In this document: piece by piece, positions 23,201-34,475 of the stretch
Layout: every line of letters begins with the position of its first letter
How positions within the stretch are numbered: the first letter of the stretch is position 1
NCBI GenBank assembly: GCA_949987705.1
Contig: OX465281.1
Location: forward strand, 144,074,876-144,138,875
Direction of reading: 5' to 3'
DNA length: 64,000 nucleotides
Source of the DNA: Thereva unica
Taxonomy: Eukaryota > Arthropoda > Insecta > Diptera > Therevidae
The notes under the pieces: model-generated
The model's database searches: none
What the model was told of the DNA's origin: nothing
The model's input: the letters and a program-made list of their open reading frames with translations, nothing else
Translations under genes and position numbers: made by a program

Positions 23201-25600
23201 AAATTCTTTTATTTAACTTACACTGTTTGTCGTCAAATCTTGGAAGTTAAATTTGACCCACTTCCCGGTTTCGGATAGTGCTGAAATTTTGCATACACGT
23301 TTAGTTTGGATGACAATGCAATCTGGCCATTTTGTAAAAATATCAAGATGGCGGTTCCAAAATGGCGCCCGATTTTTGAAATTGTGCCACTGTTTGTCGT
23401 CAAATCTTGGAGGCTAAATTTGACCCACTTCCCGGTTTCGGATAGAGCTGAAATTTTGCATGTACGTTTAGTTTGGATGACAATGCAATCTGGCCATTTT
23501 GTAAAAATATCAAGATGGCGGTTCCAAAATGGCGCCCGATTTTTGAAATTGTGCTCCGCGGCCCTCTGACATGGGTATCAAATGAAAGGATATGACAGGT
23601 AGAACACAATAAGCTATGTGGCGTCATTCCAAATTCAAAATGGCGGCCAACACTTACACTGTTTGTCGTCAAATCTTGGAAGTTAAATTTGACCCACTTC
23701 CCGGTTTCGGATAGAGCTGAAATTTTGCATACACGTTTAGTTTGGATGACAATGCAATCTGGCCATTTTGTAAAAATATCAAGATGGCGGTTCCAAAATG
23801 GCGCCCGATTTTTGAAATTGTGCTCCGCGGCCCTCTGACATGGGTATCAAATGAAAGGATATGACAGGTTGAACACAATAAGGTATGTGGCGTCATTCCA
23901 AATTCAAAATGGCGGCCAACACTTACACTGTTTGTCGTCAAATCTTGGAAGTTAAATTTGACCCACTTCCCGGTTTCGGATAGAGCTGAAATTTTGCATA
24001 CACGTTTAGTTTGGATGACAATGCAATCTGGCCATTTTGTAAAAATATCAAGATGGCGGTTCCAAAATGGCGCCCGATTTTTGAAATTGTGCTCCACGGC
24101 CCTCTGACATGGGTATCAAATGAAAGGATATGACAGGTAGAACACAATAAGCTATGTGGCGTCATTCCAAATTCAAAATGGCGGCCAACACTAAATTGCG
24201 GAAAGCTTATAATAGACTAAAAAGTAGAAAATATAACCGATCAACTTCCAATTTTGCACACACTCGTAGTTCGGGTGATTAATGTGTATGAATGATGAGA
24301 TGAATAGTTGAGTTAAGGGTGAGTTGATAATAAAGAAGCAATACACGTTACAAAAAATCACAAACAAACACAGAGATGCTGCTGTCAACTAAATTCAACT
24401 ACTCAAATACTGAACTCATGTCCGTATGCATAATTTCAATTAAACCCAGGTAGCAGAGCTGAGTCGAGTTCAGTCAACCTTAACCCAACTCGACTCATGT
24501 AGTTATTAAATTCTTTTATTTAACTTACACTGTTTGTCGTCAAATCTTGGAAGTTAAATTTGACCCACTTCCCGGTTTCGGATAGAGCTGAAATTTTGCA
24601 TACACGTATAGTTTGGATGACAATGCAATCTGGCCATTTTGTAAAAATATCAAGATGGCGGTTCCAAAATGGCGCCCGATTTTTGAAATTGTGCTCCGCG
24701 GCCCTCTGACATGGGTATCAAATGAAAGGATATGACAGGTAGAACACAATAAGCTATGTGGCGTCATTCCAAATTCAAAATGGCGGCCAACACTTACACT
24801 GTTTGTCGTCAAATCTTGGAAGTTAAATTTGACCCACTTCCCGGTTTCGGATAGAGCTGAAATTTTGCATACACGTTTAGTTTGGATGACAATGCAATCT
24901 GGCCATTTTGTAAAAATATCAAGATGGCGGTTCCAAAATGGCGCCCAATTTTTGAAATTGTGCTCCACGGCCCTCTGACATGGGTATCAAATGAAAGGAT
25001 ATGACAGGTAGAACACAATAAGCTATGTGGCGTCATTCCAAATTCAAAATGGCGGCCAACACTAAATTGCGGAAAGCTTATAATAGACTAAAAAGTAGAA
25101 AATATAACCGATCAACTTCCAATTTTGCACACACTCGTAGTTCGGGTGGTTAATGTGTATGAATGATGAGATGAATAGTTGAGTTAAGGGTGAGTTGATT
25201 ATAAAGAAGCAATACACGTTACAAAAAATCATAAACAAATACAGAGATGCTGCTGTCAACTAAATTCAACTACTCAAATACTGAACTCATGTCCGTATGC
25301 ATAATTTCAATTAAACCCAGGTAGCAGAGCTGAGTCGAGTTCAGTCAACCTTAACCCAAATCGACTCATGTAGTTAGACTTGGGTTCAACTTGAGTTCAA
25401 CTCATCATGTATAAGTACTAAATGCAATCTGACCTTTTTGTAAAAAAAATCAAGAAGACGGTTCCGAGATGGCGGCCGTTTTTGCAATTATGTTCCACCG
25501 AGCCCACGACATGGGTATCAAATGAATACAGTAAACTGTGTGACGTAATTTTAAATCTAATAGAATTGCCATCATAAAATGGCGGAATACATATAATAAA
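23201..25600. repeat. 269-bp satellite units in an 871-bp duplication, inside the Gypsy-B LTR
   Basis: The landmark CACTGTTTGTCGTC occurs at 23221, 23388 (short first unit), 23657, 23926, 24528 and 24797. Complete units are 269 bp and contain TTTGACCCACTTCCCGG, ATGACAATGCAATCTGGCC, GGCGGTTCCAAAATGGCGCCC and ACATGGGTATCAAATGAAAGG. After units 4 and 6 comes a ~330-bp non-satellite tail (TAAATTGCGGAAAGCTT...GAGTCGAGTTCAGTCAACC), so the segment is duplicated with an 871-bp period. A diverged unit ends the block (about 25420-25600). Repeated ORFs of 75-142 aa here are by-products. Confidence 0.93.
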
Positions 25601-25612
25601 CTAAAAAGTAGA

Positions 25613-26011
25613 AAATAAAATAAATGGTTAAAAAAAAATTTTAAAAAAATTCTTTTCATTAACTAAAAAATGTACTGAAAAGTAAAAAATAAAAAATACT
25701 TTAAAGAAAGCGTGAAATTTCAATTTTAATGAAAAAGTTTATTAAAAGAATGGCGCACTTTTCATCAAAAATTGAAAATATAACTGTAAATCGCGTGAGA
25801 TTTACAATAACCCTCAATATTTTGCTTTGTTAATTTCAAATTCTAACAAAATTTTTTGATGAAAAATGCGCCATTCTTTTAATTAACTTTTTCATTAAAA
25901 TTGAAATTTCACGCTTTCTTTAAAGTATTTTTTATTTTTTACTTTTCAGTACATTTTTTAGTTAATGAAAAGAATTTTTTTAAAATTTTTTTTTAACCAT
26001 TTATTTTATTT
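25613..26011. repeat. Foldback, ~159-bp arms, at the right edge of the LTR insertion
   Basis: Arms 25613-25771 and 25853-26011 are near-perfect inverted copies; spacer 81 nt. The right arm ends where the Gypsy-B LTR resumes (TATTATGTCAC). No coding capacity. Confidence 0.92.
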
Positions 26012-26185
26012 ATTATGTCACACCGAAAATTACATAACGGTTTTTAATTATACAACTTATTATAGGAGACTTCCTTATCGAATAATCTCCTAACTCATAC
26101 TCTCACAAAAATTCAAAATAATTTTTAATATCACAATATTTGTGTGGCTATGTTTTTTAAAATTGTTTCTGTGTACAGTGTATAC

Positions 26186-29100
26186 CAGTGGCGGATCCAC
26201 GGGGGGGGGTTTTCGGGTCCGGACCCACCCCATGGGATCATATACTTTCAAATTTTATGCTTTTATTGGGCATGTTGGTGAAGTTGAAACACAAAGTTAT
26301 TAATAAAAATTCGTAATTTATTGAATGTTTTACACAAATTTTAATTTATTTTCGAATAATAAATGCAATAGAAGATAATTACGAAGAAGATAATTACGAA
26401 GATAATCAATATGACCGATCAAGAAAAAAATATATAATCCACAAACGGTTCTAGTCACTCTTAAATTTTCGAGGCTTTTCAAAAAACTTTCTGAGAATTT
26501 CGTCTTCAGTCAAAGTTATGCGATGATGAATGTTCAAAGATGCAAGACCATTGAGACGCTCTTGACCCATCGTGTTTCTCAGATAATCTTTCATTCTCCT
26601 CAAAGTCGAAAATGATCGTTCTGGAGTTGCTGTGGTCACGGGTATCACCGCCAAAACTCGTAGGATTTTGTTGACGTTTTTGAAAGTTCTGCCATTTATG
26701 GTCTGCAAAAATTCCTTCTATTTAGATTTTCAATGGATATTATTTATTTTACTTTGTTCCAAATTGCACCAAAAAAATCTCTTACTCAATTAATTGTCAA
26801 TAAGTCGTCTATTAGTGATTTTTCTCTGATTCTTTTAAATTAAAAAATTTTGTTTTGAAATCAAATAGAAAATAAATGATAATCTATTAGTATTATAATC
26901 AATCAAATTTTTTGGTACAATATATGAGAAACCTGGCATTATTTTTTAGCCAAAAATGATCTGAATTTGGGAGATACTCACTGCTAATGCATCAAGTGCA
27001 TTTTCGATGTTTTGATTGCAGATCCGTTGTCTCCACATTTTGACTTCTGAAATGAAATTACTCTCGGAACAATCCAGTATTTCTTCGTAAAATTGGTAGA
27101 GGCTTGCACATTTCTTCTCGTCGAATTCTTGTTTGAGGAATAGCTGTCCAAAACTTTGAAAAACTGTTTTGTGTTTTTCGAACCGACTCTGAAGATGAGA
27201 AATGTATGTGTCGAGAAATGGGATGTAAAATGCGATTTTGTAATACTCTTCAACTGTTTTCGCTTCAACGTTGCAACGATTTTTTTGTCGACTGCATCGA
27301 CGAGGCATTTTCATTTCAATCTCGTACTCCGAACAAATTTCAGAAACTTTTTGATAAACAATGTGGAAGCATGAAACCACGTTTTCACGCTTTTCCTTGA
27401 AGTCTTTCAAAGCATCATCAGCCAATTTCGTGGCCTCTCCCAGATCTTGATTTTTCAATTGCAATTCTCGACTCAATGGCAAAACGATGGAATTAATTGA
27501 TTCCATAATATGACAGGAAATTTGGAACTCGATTGTGAAAATCGCTGTCAAAAGTTGAGATGCTGCCCGTGAAGTTTCTCGATCCTTCCACGTTTTTATT
27601 TCTTCAAACGCTTCAATAACAGCCGGTTGAAGTTCGACGTATCTTGATACAGCTTCATGAGACTGAGCCCATCTTGTAGGACAAATGGACTTCAATTTTT
27701 CTTTTCTTCGCTCACTTTTCTCTGTCATTTTTGAAATTTCGTTCTTCAAGATGCTTTGTCTCTTGGGCCAGTGAAAAAATGCTTGAATTGCTCCGATAGT
27801 TCCCAACGCGTTTTTGATACCAGATACTTCGCAAGCTGCATTGATGGTCAAACTGAAGCTGTGTGCGGCGCAATGCACATAAATTGCGAGAGGAAAATGA
27901 GACCTCAAATAAGCCTGTGCTCCATGAAATTCGCCACTCATTGCCGGAGCTCCGTCGTATCCTTGGCCGTACATGAATGAGCAATCCACGCCGATATCGG
28001 TAAGATAATTCATGATGGAATTTGCCAGAGCTTGTCCAGAAACGTCAGTGACGGGAACGAATCCGAGGAAATCCTCACAAATATTTGTTTGTGAATCCAA
28101 GTATCGTGTGCAAATGGAAAATTGCTCTATGCTTGAAATGTCAGTCGATTCGTCGGCTAAAACTGAGAATCCTTCCGATTGATTTATTCGATCAACGATT
28201 TTTTTTCTGATCAATTCATGACAAGTTGCGATAATTTCATTCTGAATGGTTTTGCTCAAATATGTTGAATTTTTCGGAGCAGACAAAAGGTTTTTCTTGA
28301 GTGTTTCGTCACCTTCAGCTCGATACCGTAAAATTGCACGAAAGTTTCCTTCGTTCGAATATTTTCCATCAGTTTTATCATCCGCGTCAGGTTCCTCTTC
28401 ATTATACAAACATCCATCGTCTCTATGGCCACGAAGTGCAATTCCTTGACGTCCACACAAAACTATTGCACTAACTATGGGTTTCAGTCGTTCGTAATTT
28501 TCTTCTTTAGTTTTTTCTTTCTGCTTATCGAGTTGTTCATCAATAGATTTAGTTTTGCCAAGCTGAATATCGCGTAAATGTTCAAAAGCAACGATGGATT
28601 TTTTATGGTAATCAAGTTTTTCGTGGTTCCGAAAAGTTTCTTTCGCGTGCTTGCAAGTGTTGAACGGCTTGTTGATGAGTTTCCCCAGACGTACGTCGCG
28701 TATTCCACCGGTTTTCACGCCAAAAGCTATGCAGCACTTACAATATGCGCCATTTTCTTTCGCAGAATATGCCAACCAGTGAAATTCCTCAAGCCATTTT
28801 CTTTGAAAAGATAAATTTTTGGCAGTTGATGTCGGGAACGAAAAATTAGCTGGTGGCACCCACGAGTCGTCGATAATGTTCAGGATTTCACTCGCGTTTC
28901 TTGTATTTGAAGCATTAGACGTGGCTAGAGCGATGTCGTTTTTGAATGGAAGCAATTCTTGTTTGTTTTGAACTGACGTATCTTCGGAAGTCGATTGTCC
29001 TCCAGTCTCCGGTGGATTTTCTTCGAGGTTAAGCTTCTCTGCATTTTCAATCTGTGTCAAAAAAATATGGTTAGCTAAAAACTAATGAGAATCTTCAGTT

Positions 29101-30843
29101 TTTTTGAAATTATAAATTATATGAATACATTGTGCAAAAATAGTAGCTTTTCCGATGTACTTATCATTTTTTTATTGCAATTTTTCTTACCTGTTTTTCA
29201 TTTTTCTTTGTTTCTGGTTCTGATTCTGGATCAAGGCGGGTGAAATAGGAAAACAATGTCCTCTTCATATTGTGAGGCGTGTTTTCTCAGTAAGAGAACT
29301 TGAAAAGAGATTTTTCTCACTTGAAATTATACTAACCACTTGTCAACTTCGGCATGTTTACACAATGCGTGTTGAAAGAAACAAAGAAAAAAATATGATT
29401 GTGTATTAAAGAACACAAGGCAGAAGTGAAACCTTGCATTCATACTTGTCTACATATGTACATATGTATTTGTTCTTTATTATTGTATTTTTGTTTTTTT
29501 CTTCATTTGCCCAAGTCTTGTGTTTATAATTGGTAATCTAAGAATTATAAGAGATTTAGCTGCGTTCATTGGACTCTCGAGTACATATCCCGAAATACAT
29601 GGCCAATGGAACGCGATTTTTGGTATCAAATGTTAATGCGAGAAAAACATATCCTCAAATTAATTTATTGTCCTTAAAATAAATTTGGAATAATTACTAT
29701 TTACATAATAGAAGGAAATATTATATCTTATCACATATCACTTGCCTAAATAGAAAACAATCCGATTGGTAACCCAAAGAAAACCACTAAATGTGACACT
29801 GATCACCTCCAAATTCAAGTTAAATGTGTTATTCAAAATTTATTTTAAAAATATTTTTCAAAAATGATCTGTAATGTGCAACTTTATTGTAACACTTTGT
29901 AACTAAGTAAAGCCTGTTCAAGCGAAAATTAACTATTAACTTTAGCTTTAATAGTTAATGCACAATCTAATTTTTTTAATTAACCGACTGCTCATTTTTA
30001 CTTTAACGATGCCTCCGCCATCTATATTCAAATTTAAATAAATTGTAAATATGCTGGTTTGGTAAAATTTATTTATATGGCATCACTTAATTGCTATCAC
30101 GGCTGTCGCTGTCAGTTACTTGGTTGAGCTCTTTACAACTTTCCAGCTCAAAAATGTTAAAAGAAACCAGTGGAAACCAAATTGTGAAATAAATTAAATA
30201 AAGTGGAACCTAAATATTATGTATGTATGTAATAAGTAAATTGGTTTGTGTTTTGTTGTGTTAAATTTGTTGTGTTTTGTTGTATTTAATTTGGTTCGGG
30301 ATTTTTGTTTTTTTCTCGTTATTTTGTAAACGAGCGAAAAGGCAACTTCCGTTTCATATGGCTGTCCTTGTTGTCTTTGCCGATTCTGAATTGTGACAGC
30401 TGTAAATGAGTGAGAAGGCAACTTCCGTTTCGTACAACTGTCTTTGTCTTCGTTTCAGTTTTCTGAATTCACTCGTACCTGAGCGAATCAATTCACAATC
30501 CCCAGAACGAGAGCAAGGAAGTTTCACTTCAATAATTAAAATACGCTCAAACACGCTCATAGATGGCGCAAATATCAACGGAAAAACTTAAAGAAAAATC
30601 GCACGGCGCTGTCATCGCGACTAGGTTGGCGCGCTGTTTGAATTTGCGAACAAACTATATGCACTGCCATAACGACTGGACAGCACCAATGGCTTTTCTA
30701 TAACACGGTAGTCCAGCCGTTATGGTGACCTGTATATACGTGGTAATTATGCATATATCTCAAGGAAAAAATGTCTACCCCCCTCCCCCCCCCTTAAAAA
30801 AATTTTGGACCCCCCCCTTATCAAAATCCTGGATCCGCCCCTG
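26186..30843 (-). mobile_element. hAT DNA transposon, copy 1 (complete, apparently intact)
   Basis: 4,658 bp. Ends CAGTGGCGGATCC (26186) and GGATCCGCCCCTG (30843): 13-bp terminal inverted repeats with one mismatch, each next to a G/C-rich run. Flanked by a perfect 8-bp duplication GTGTATAC (26178-26185, 30844-30851), the hAT signature, and the empty site exists in the intact Gypsy-B LTR near 17258. A subterminal hairpin lies near 30660-30725 (CCATAACG...CGTTATGG). It carries a three-exon transposase with no stop. A near-identical copy is at 49.4 kb. Confidence 0.96.
26451..29268 (-). CDS. hAT transposase, three exons, intact
   Basis: Exons by splice signals: 29268-29191 (ATG; starts MKRTLFSYFTRLDPE; donor GTAAGA), 29051-26982 (acceptor GACACAG; donor GTGAGT), 26702-26451 (acceptor TTTTTGCAG; stop). 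All junctions are phase 0, giving about 799 aa. Exon 2 begins with a TTF-type zinc finger (WLAYSAKENGAYCKCC...HEKLDYHKK), then the hAT/DUF4371-like catalytic region with VLADESTDIS, YGQGYDGAPAMSG and HCAAHSFSLTINAA, then CPTRWAQSHEAVSRY. Exon 3 holds the hAT dimerisation region (VTTATPERSFSTLRR). It would bind the TIRs and cut and paste the element. Similar host proteins are annotated as ZMYM1-like. Splicing is inferred, not observed. Confidence 0.92.
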
Positions 30844-31042
30844 GTGTATACATACGTGATATGACAATCCAAATTCCCCAAGTGTATTTAATAGTAGTAG
30901 TGAGAATCCAAATTGTGACGTAACCAAAAACACTGTGCTTAAAATTATTAGAACAGAAACTGAGTGGATACTTGAATAAAACTTATTACAACGAAACGCG
31001 TATATACAAGTAGCGACTGCTACAATTTATATACATAGGTAC

Positions 31043-31368
31043 ATATCGATGGGTCTTACGAAAAAGATATTGTTTCAAAATATTGCTGAAAAAGATATTG
31101 TTTCAATTTATTGCTGAAAAAGATATTGTTTCGGTTTCTCGCTGAAAAAGATATTGTTTCGGTTTCTCGGTGAAGAACATATTGTTTCGTTTTTTTGCTG
31201 ATATGTTTTGCAGCCAGAAAACGAAACAATATGTTCTTCACCGAGAAACCGAAACAATATCTTTTTCAGCGAGAAACCGAAACAATATCTTTTTCAGCAA
31301 TAAATTGAAACAATATCTTTTTCAGCAATATTTTGAAACAATATCTTTTTCGTAAGACCCATCGATAT
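31043..31368. repeat. Perfect 151-bp inverted repeat in the Gypsy-A leader
   Basis: Arms 31043-31193 and 31218-31368 are exact reverse complements by my base-by-base reading, with a 24-nt spacer. Each arm contains five direct repeats of the kind AAAGATATTGTTTC separated by GCTGA-type spacers. It lies about 20 bp inside the resumed Gypsy-A leader and 270 bp before gag. Confidence 0.93.
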
Positions 31369-31635
31369 ATACTATACACAGTTTTTTTTTTTTGATAAAA
31401 AGCAATTTACAAATTCTGCATGAACGTTGCTCTATTGTGATACGTACATATATATATATATATTTTTTTCGCTTTATTTTTCTCTATTACGCCGAGAGAA
31501 AAAGCAGGTGTTTCGAGTTACTTCTATAGTGTTGGATTTTGTTTTCTTTTCATTGGTTTTTATACCGATTCGTTTCTCTGCTTACCTTTCTCCTTTGCGA
31601 AATTTAAGAGTTTTGAATTGTTGTTTTTATTAAAA

Positions 31636-32547
31636 ATGTCACTACCACAAATTATGGATAACCTAATGGAGCATGACGTTCCACGCACGGAAGAGTCAAA
31701 ACCCGGAACTTCGGAAGTCGGTGCCGTCAAACTGACGAAACTGGATATCCCGAAGTTCTGGGTACACCAACCCGCTTCCTGGTTCTACCAGGCAGACGTT
31801 ATGTTTAAAATAGCGGGCTGCAGGTCAGATTCGTCTAAGGTCTACAATGTCATGGCCGCATTGCCTGAAGAGGCGGTAACGGCAATGCGGCTAAGCACCG
31901 TAGATTGTTCTGAGTCCTCATACGAGGAAGTCAAACAGTACCTTCTCGAGAAGTACGGCACTTCGGAGAAGCGCCGTCTCGAGCAGTTGCTGTCAGTGCA
32001 AGAGCCTGGAGACCGAAAACCTTCTGAGTTCCTCCAGGCTCTCAAGGCACTAGCCGGAGGATCGGCAGCAGTCAACGACGACCTGATCCGGAACCTGTGG
32101 GAGCGTAGGCTTCCACAGGCCATCCAGGTCGCGTTGGCCACCGCTGCTGACCAGTCGTTACCCGCACTGGCCGCCATAGCGGACAAGGTTTGGGAGGTGC
32201 TTCCACATGGAGGCGCCTCATACGCGTCCGCCGTCAGCGCAGCACCGACCAACTCGGAGCCCACATTGGAGGCGCTGCAAAGCGCCATCAATAGGCTGAC
32301 GGCCCGGCTGGACAAACTTGACCGAAACCAGCGCAGCCCAAGGAGCCGAACACCTGCCAACCGACAGGGCAGCTCCCGTCAGCCCTCGGCCACTCGGCCA
32401 ACAGGGACCAACCAAGCCAGGGGAAGCTTGTGCTATTTTCACTACCGTTACGGTAGTGAAGCTCGCACCTGCAAACCCCCCTGCAGTTTCGGTGGTGGCC
32501 AAGCCAAACCGGCGAAGAAAAAGGCCACCACCCCTAAAAAAAACTAA
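31636..32547 (+). CDS. Gypsy-A gag, CsRn1-type
   Basis: 303 aa from ATG 31636 ([16 protein letters not shown]); an in-frame TTG lies 18 nt upstream. The capsid-like part has [19 protein letters not shown] and [19 protein letters not shown] basic, Ser/Arg-rich linker is followed by [18 protein letters not shown], the C-H-C-C motif shared with Gypsy-B gag, and a Lys-rich end. Much more GC-rich than Gypsy-B gag, so the two elements are different lineages of one clade. It ends in AAAAAAC TAA with pol in the -1 frame. Open and apparently functional. Confidence 0.94.
   Translation: MSLPQIMDNLMEHDVPRTEESKPGTSEVGAVKLTKLDIPKFWVHQPASWFYQADVMFKIAGCRSDSSKVYNVMAALPEEAVTAMRLSTVDCSESSYEEVKQYLLEKYGTSEKRRLEQLLSVQEPGDRKPSEFLQALKALAGGSAAVNDDLIRNLWERRLPQAIQVALATAADQSLPALAAIADKVWEVLPHGGASYASAVSAAPTNSEPTLEALQSAINRLTARLDKLDRNQRSPRSRTPANRQGSSRQPSATRPTGTNQARGSLCYFHYRYGSEARTCKPPCSFGGGQAKPAKKKATTPKKN
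32538..32544 (+). promoter_or_regulatory. Candidate -1 ribosomal frameshift site, Gypsy-A gag/pol
   Basis: A_AAA_AAC in the gag frame (codons CCT AAA AAA AAC TAA). A -1 slip reads on from C32544 without a stop into protease. Downstream is the G-rich GTCAGGGGGTCGAC, which could form a stimulatory structure. Same heptamer-plus-UAA layout as Gypsy-B. Confidence 0.82.
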
Positions 32548-34475
32548 AGAGTCAGGGGGTCGACATGAGCGAGCATATAACCGGCCGCTCATACCGTTTA
32601 TTCGTCAGAGACACCAACAATCGGATGGACTTTCTGATTGATTCGGGCTCTGACGTTTCAATTGTTCCCGCCAAGGCGTTCCCGGCCCATAACGGTAGCC
32701 CGAACGTCCTTCTGTATGCGGCCAACGGATCACTGATCCGAACTTTCGGCACTAAGTTGCTCGAACTTGAACTCGGCTTACGCCGACGATATGTTTACAA
32801 CTTCATTATAGCCGACACCACTAAAGCCATTATCGGGGCGGACTTCTTAACGAAGTTCAAATTGTCCGTCGATTTTGAATATCGGCATTTAGTCGACAAG
32901 CGCACGAAGTTTCGCATTAACGTGTGCGCTACCGTCGACTACAACCCCGAAACATTTCTATGCCGAGTTATTGGCATTTACAAAGAGCTATTAACGAAGT
33001 ACGCTTCGTTAACAAAACCGCCCAATTTTAACCTTCCGGTTAAACACAATGTGCAACACCACATTGTAACAAAAGGGCAATTACCATTTGTCACCGCTCG
33101 GCGACTCCATCCGGAGAAACTGAAGGTGGCAAAGTTAGAATTCGACCATATGGTCCAATTGGGGATTTGTCGACCTTCGTCGTCCCCCGCAGCATCTCCG
33201 CTTCATCTGGTTCCTAAACGGGACTCTCATGATTGGAGGCCATGCGGCGACTGCCGTCGCCTTAATGCTGTCACTGTGCCGGATAGATATCCGATCCCGC
33301 ATATACAGAATTTCTCCGTGAATCTTCACGGCTGCACAATATTTTCAAAGGTTGACTTGGTACGTGCATACCATCACATACCAATCGCCCCAGAAGACGT
33401 GCATAAGACTGCACTCATTACGCCATTCGGCCTATATGAGTTTACACGTATGCCATTCGGCTTACGGAATGCAGCACAAACCTTTCAAAGGTTCATAAAT
33501 GAAGTTACGAGAGATCTCGACTTCGTTTATGTATACTTGGACGATATACTCATCGCCAGTAAAACCGAGGATGAACATATCGTTCACCTCGAAGAGCTCT
33601 TTAAACGCCTCGATAGCTTCGGTTTAACCATCAAGCTAGAGAAATGCGTTTTTGGTGCAACAGAGATTAAGTTTCTAAGCCACCGCATCACAAAGGATGG
33701 AATACTTCCATCCCCCGATCGGGTTCAGGCTATCGTTGATCTCGCACCTCCAACTTCTGTCAAATCGATCCAGAAGTTTTTGGGAATGGTGAATTTCTAT
33801 CACCGATTTATCCCAAAATTGGCTGAACAGTTGGTGCCTATAAACGAGCATTTGAGAGACCTTCTCAGCCGCTCACGTGCCAATAAAGTTTTTGACTGGC
33901 CAGCAGAATGTCAGGCGGCATTTCTCAAGGTGAAAACCTCGATGGCTGAAGCAACTCTGCTGAACCATCCAATCGAGGATGCAAAATACAGTCTTACGAC
34001 TGACGCCTCTGATTATGCAATCGGAGGCGTTTTGGAACAATTCAACGGTCATCGGTGGCAACCTCTAGCTTTTTATTCCAAAAAGCTGTCACCAACAGAA
34101 CGGAAGTACTCTGCATTCGATCGCGAACTCCTCGCAATCTATGCAGGGATCAAACACTTCCGTTATTTCGTTGAAGGACGCAATTTCGTGGTCTATACTG
34201 ATCACAAACCACTGGTTCGCGCCCTTCACACAAAGACCGAACGATCCCCTCGACAGACCAGACATTTGGGTCTAATCTCTCAGTTTACCACAGACATCAG
34301 ACATGTGTCTGGTAAACAAAACGTTGTCGCCGACTACTTGTCGCGCTCACTAGCAACCGACAACGTCGACTCGGTCACCTTCGACCTGCCTACACTAGCT
34401 CAGGCTCAACAAGGTGACACAGAGTTGAAGTCTCTACCCACCAATACCATTCACCGCCCATCAGGTGTGGTGTGA
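32544..34475 (+). CDS. Gypsy-A pol part 1: protease, RT, RNase H
   Basis: Open in the -1 frame from the slippery site; the first ATG is at 32565. Counting from that Met, protease D26-S-G28 lies in [15 protein letters not shown], followed by YAANGS and [12 protein letters not shown] has [26 protein letters not shown] and the catalytic YLDD at about residue 324. RNase H has [14 protein letters not shown] (about residue 478), [18 protein letters not shown] and VVADYLSRS. The ORF stops at 34475 and integrase continues in another frame from about 34465, so a 1-nt frameshift, and probably a loss of about 20 codons compared with Gypsy-B, lies at the RNase H/integrase boundary. Confidence 0.94.
   Translation, partial: LKSQGVDMSEHITGRSYRLFVRDTNNRMDFLIDSGSDVSIVPAKAFPAHNGSPNVLLYAANGSLIRTFGTKLLELELGLRRRYVYNFIIADTTKAIIGADFLTKFKLSVDFEYRHLVDKRTKFRINVCATVDYNPETFLCRVIGIYKELLTKYASLTKPPNFNLPVKHNVQHHIVTKGQLPFVTARRLHPEKLKVAKLEFDHMVQLGICRPSSSPAASPLHLVPKRDSHDWRPCGDCRRLNAVTVPDRYPIPHIQNFSVNLHGCTIFSKVDLVRAYHHIPIAPEDVHKTALITPFGLYEFTRMPFGLRNAAQTFQRFINEVTRDLDFVYVYLDDILIASKTEDEHIVHLEELFKRLDSFGLTIKLEKCVFGATEIKFLSHRITKDGILPSPDRVQAIVDLAPPTSVKSIQKFLGMVNFYHRFIPKLAEQLVPINEHLRDLLSRSRANKVFDWPAECQAAFLKVKTSMAEATLLNHPIEDAKYSLTTDASDYAIGGVLEQFNGHRWQPLAFYSKKLSPTERKYSAFDRELLAIYAGIKHFRYFVEGRNFVVYTDHKPLVRALHTKTERSPRQTRHLGLISQFTTDIRHVSGKQNVVADYLSRSLATDNVDSVTFDLPTLAQAQQGDTELKSLPTNTIHRPSGVV

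Larger units (their letters stand above)
16880..31024 (-). mobile_element. Gypsy-B: CsRn1-like Ty3/Gypsy element nested in the Gypsy-A leader
   Basis: Runs right to left: 5' LTR (31024 down to 22995, split by two insertions), PBS 22976-22991, gag, pol, 3' LTR 17433-16880. Flanked by the 5-bp duplication ATTTA (16875-16879 and 31025-31029). Outside it, the Gypsy-A leader is interrupted and resumes. The two LTRs differ by one substitution across about 550 aligned bp when the insertions are removed, so it is young. The coding part nevertheless has a frameshift near 19600 and a ~950-bp interruption near the 3' end of pol. Confidence 0.93.
22995..31024 (-). repeat. Gypsy-B 5' LTR, split by two insertions
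   Basis: Three pieces rebuild one 554-bp LTR matching 16880-17433: 22995-23200, 26011-26185, and 30852-31024 (with the 8-bp GTGTATAC duplicated by the hAT insertion). Only one substitution separates it from the intact LTR by my reading. Confidence 0.92.

Noticed and set aside
23306..25259. Repeated ORFs of 65-142 aa (for example 23669-24097 and 24540-24968, - strand)
   Set aside because: They are translations of the 269-bp satellite units and the duplicated tail; they recur with the repeat and match no protein family.
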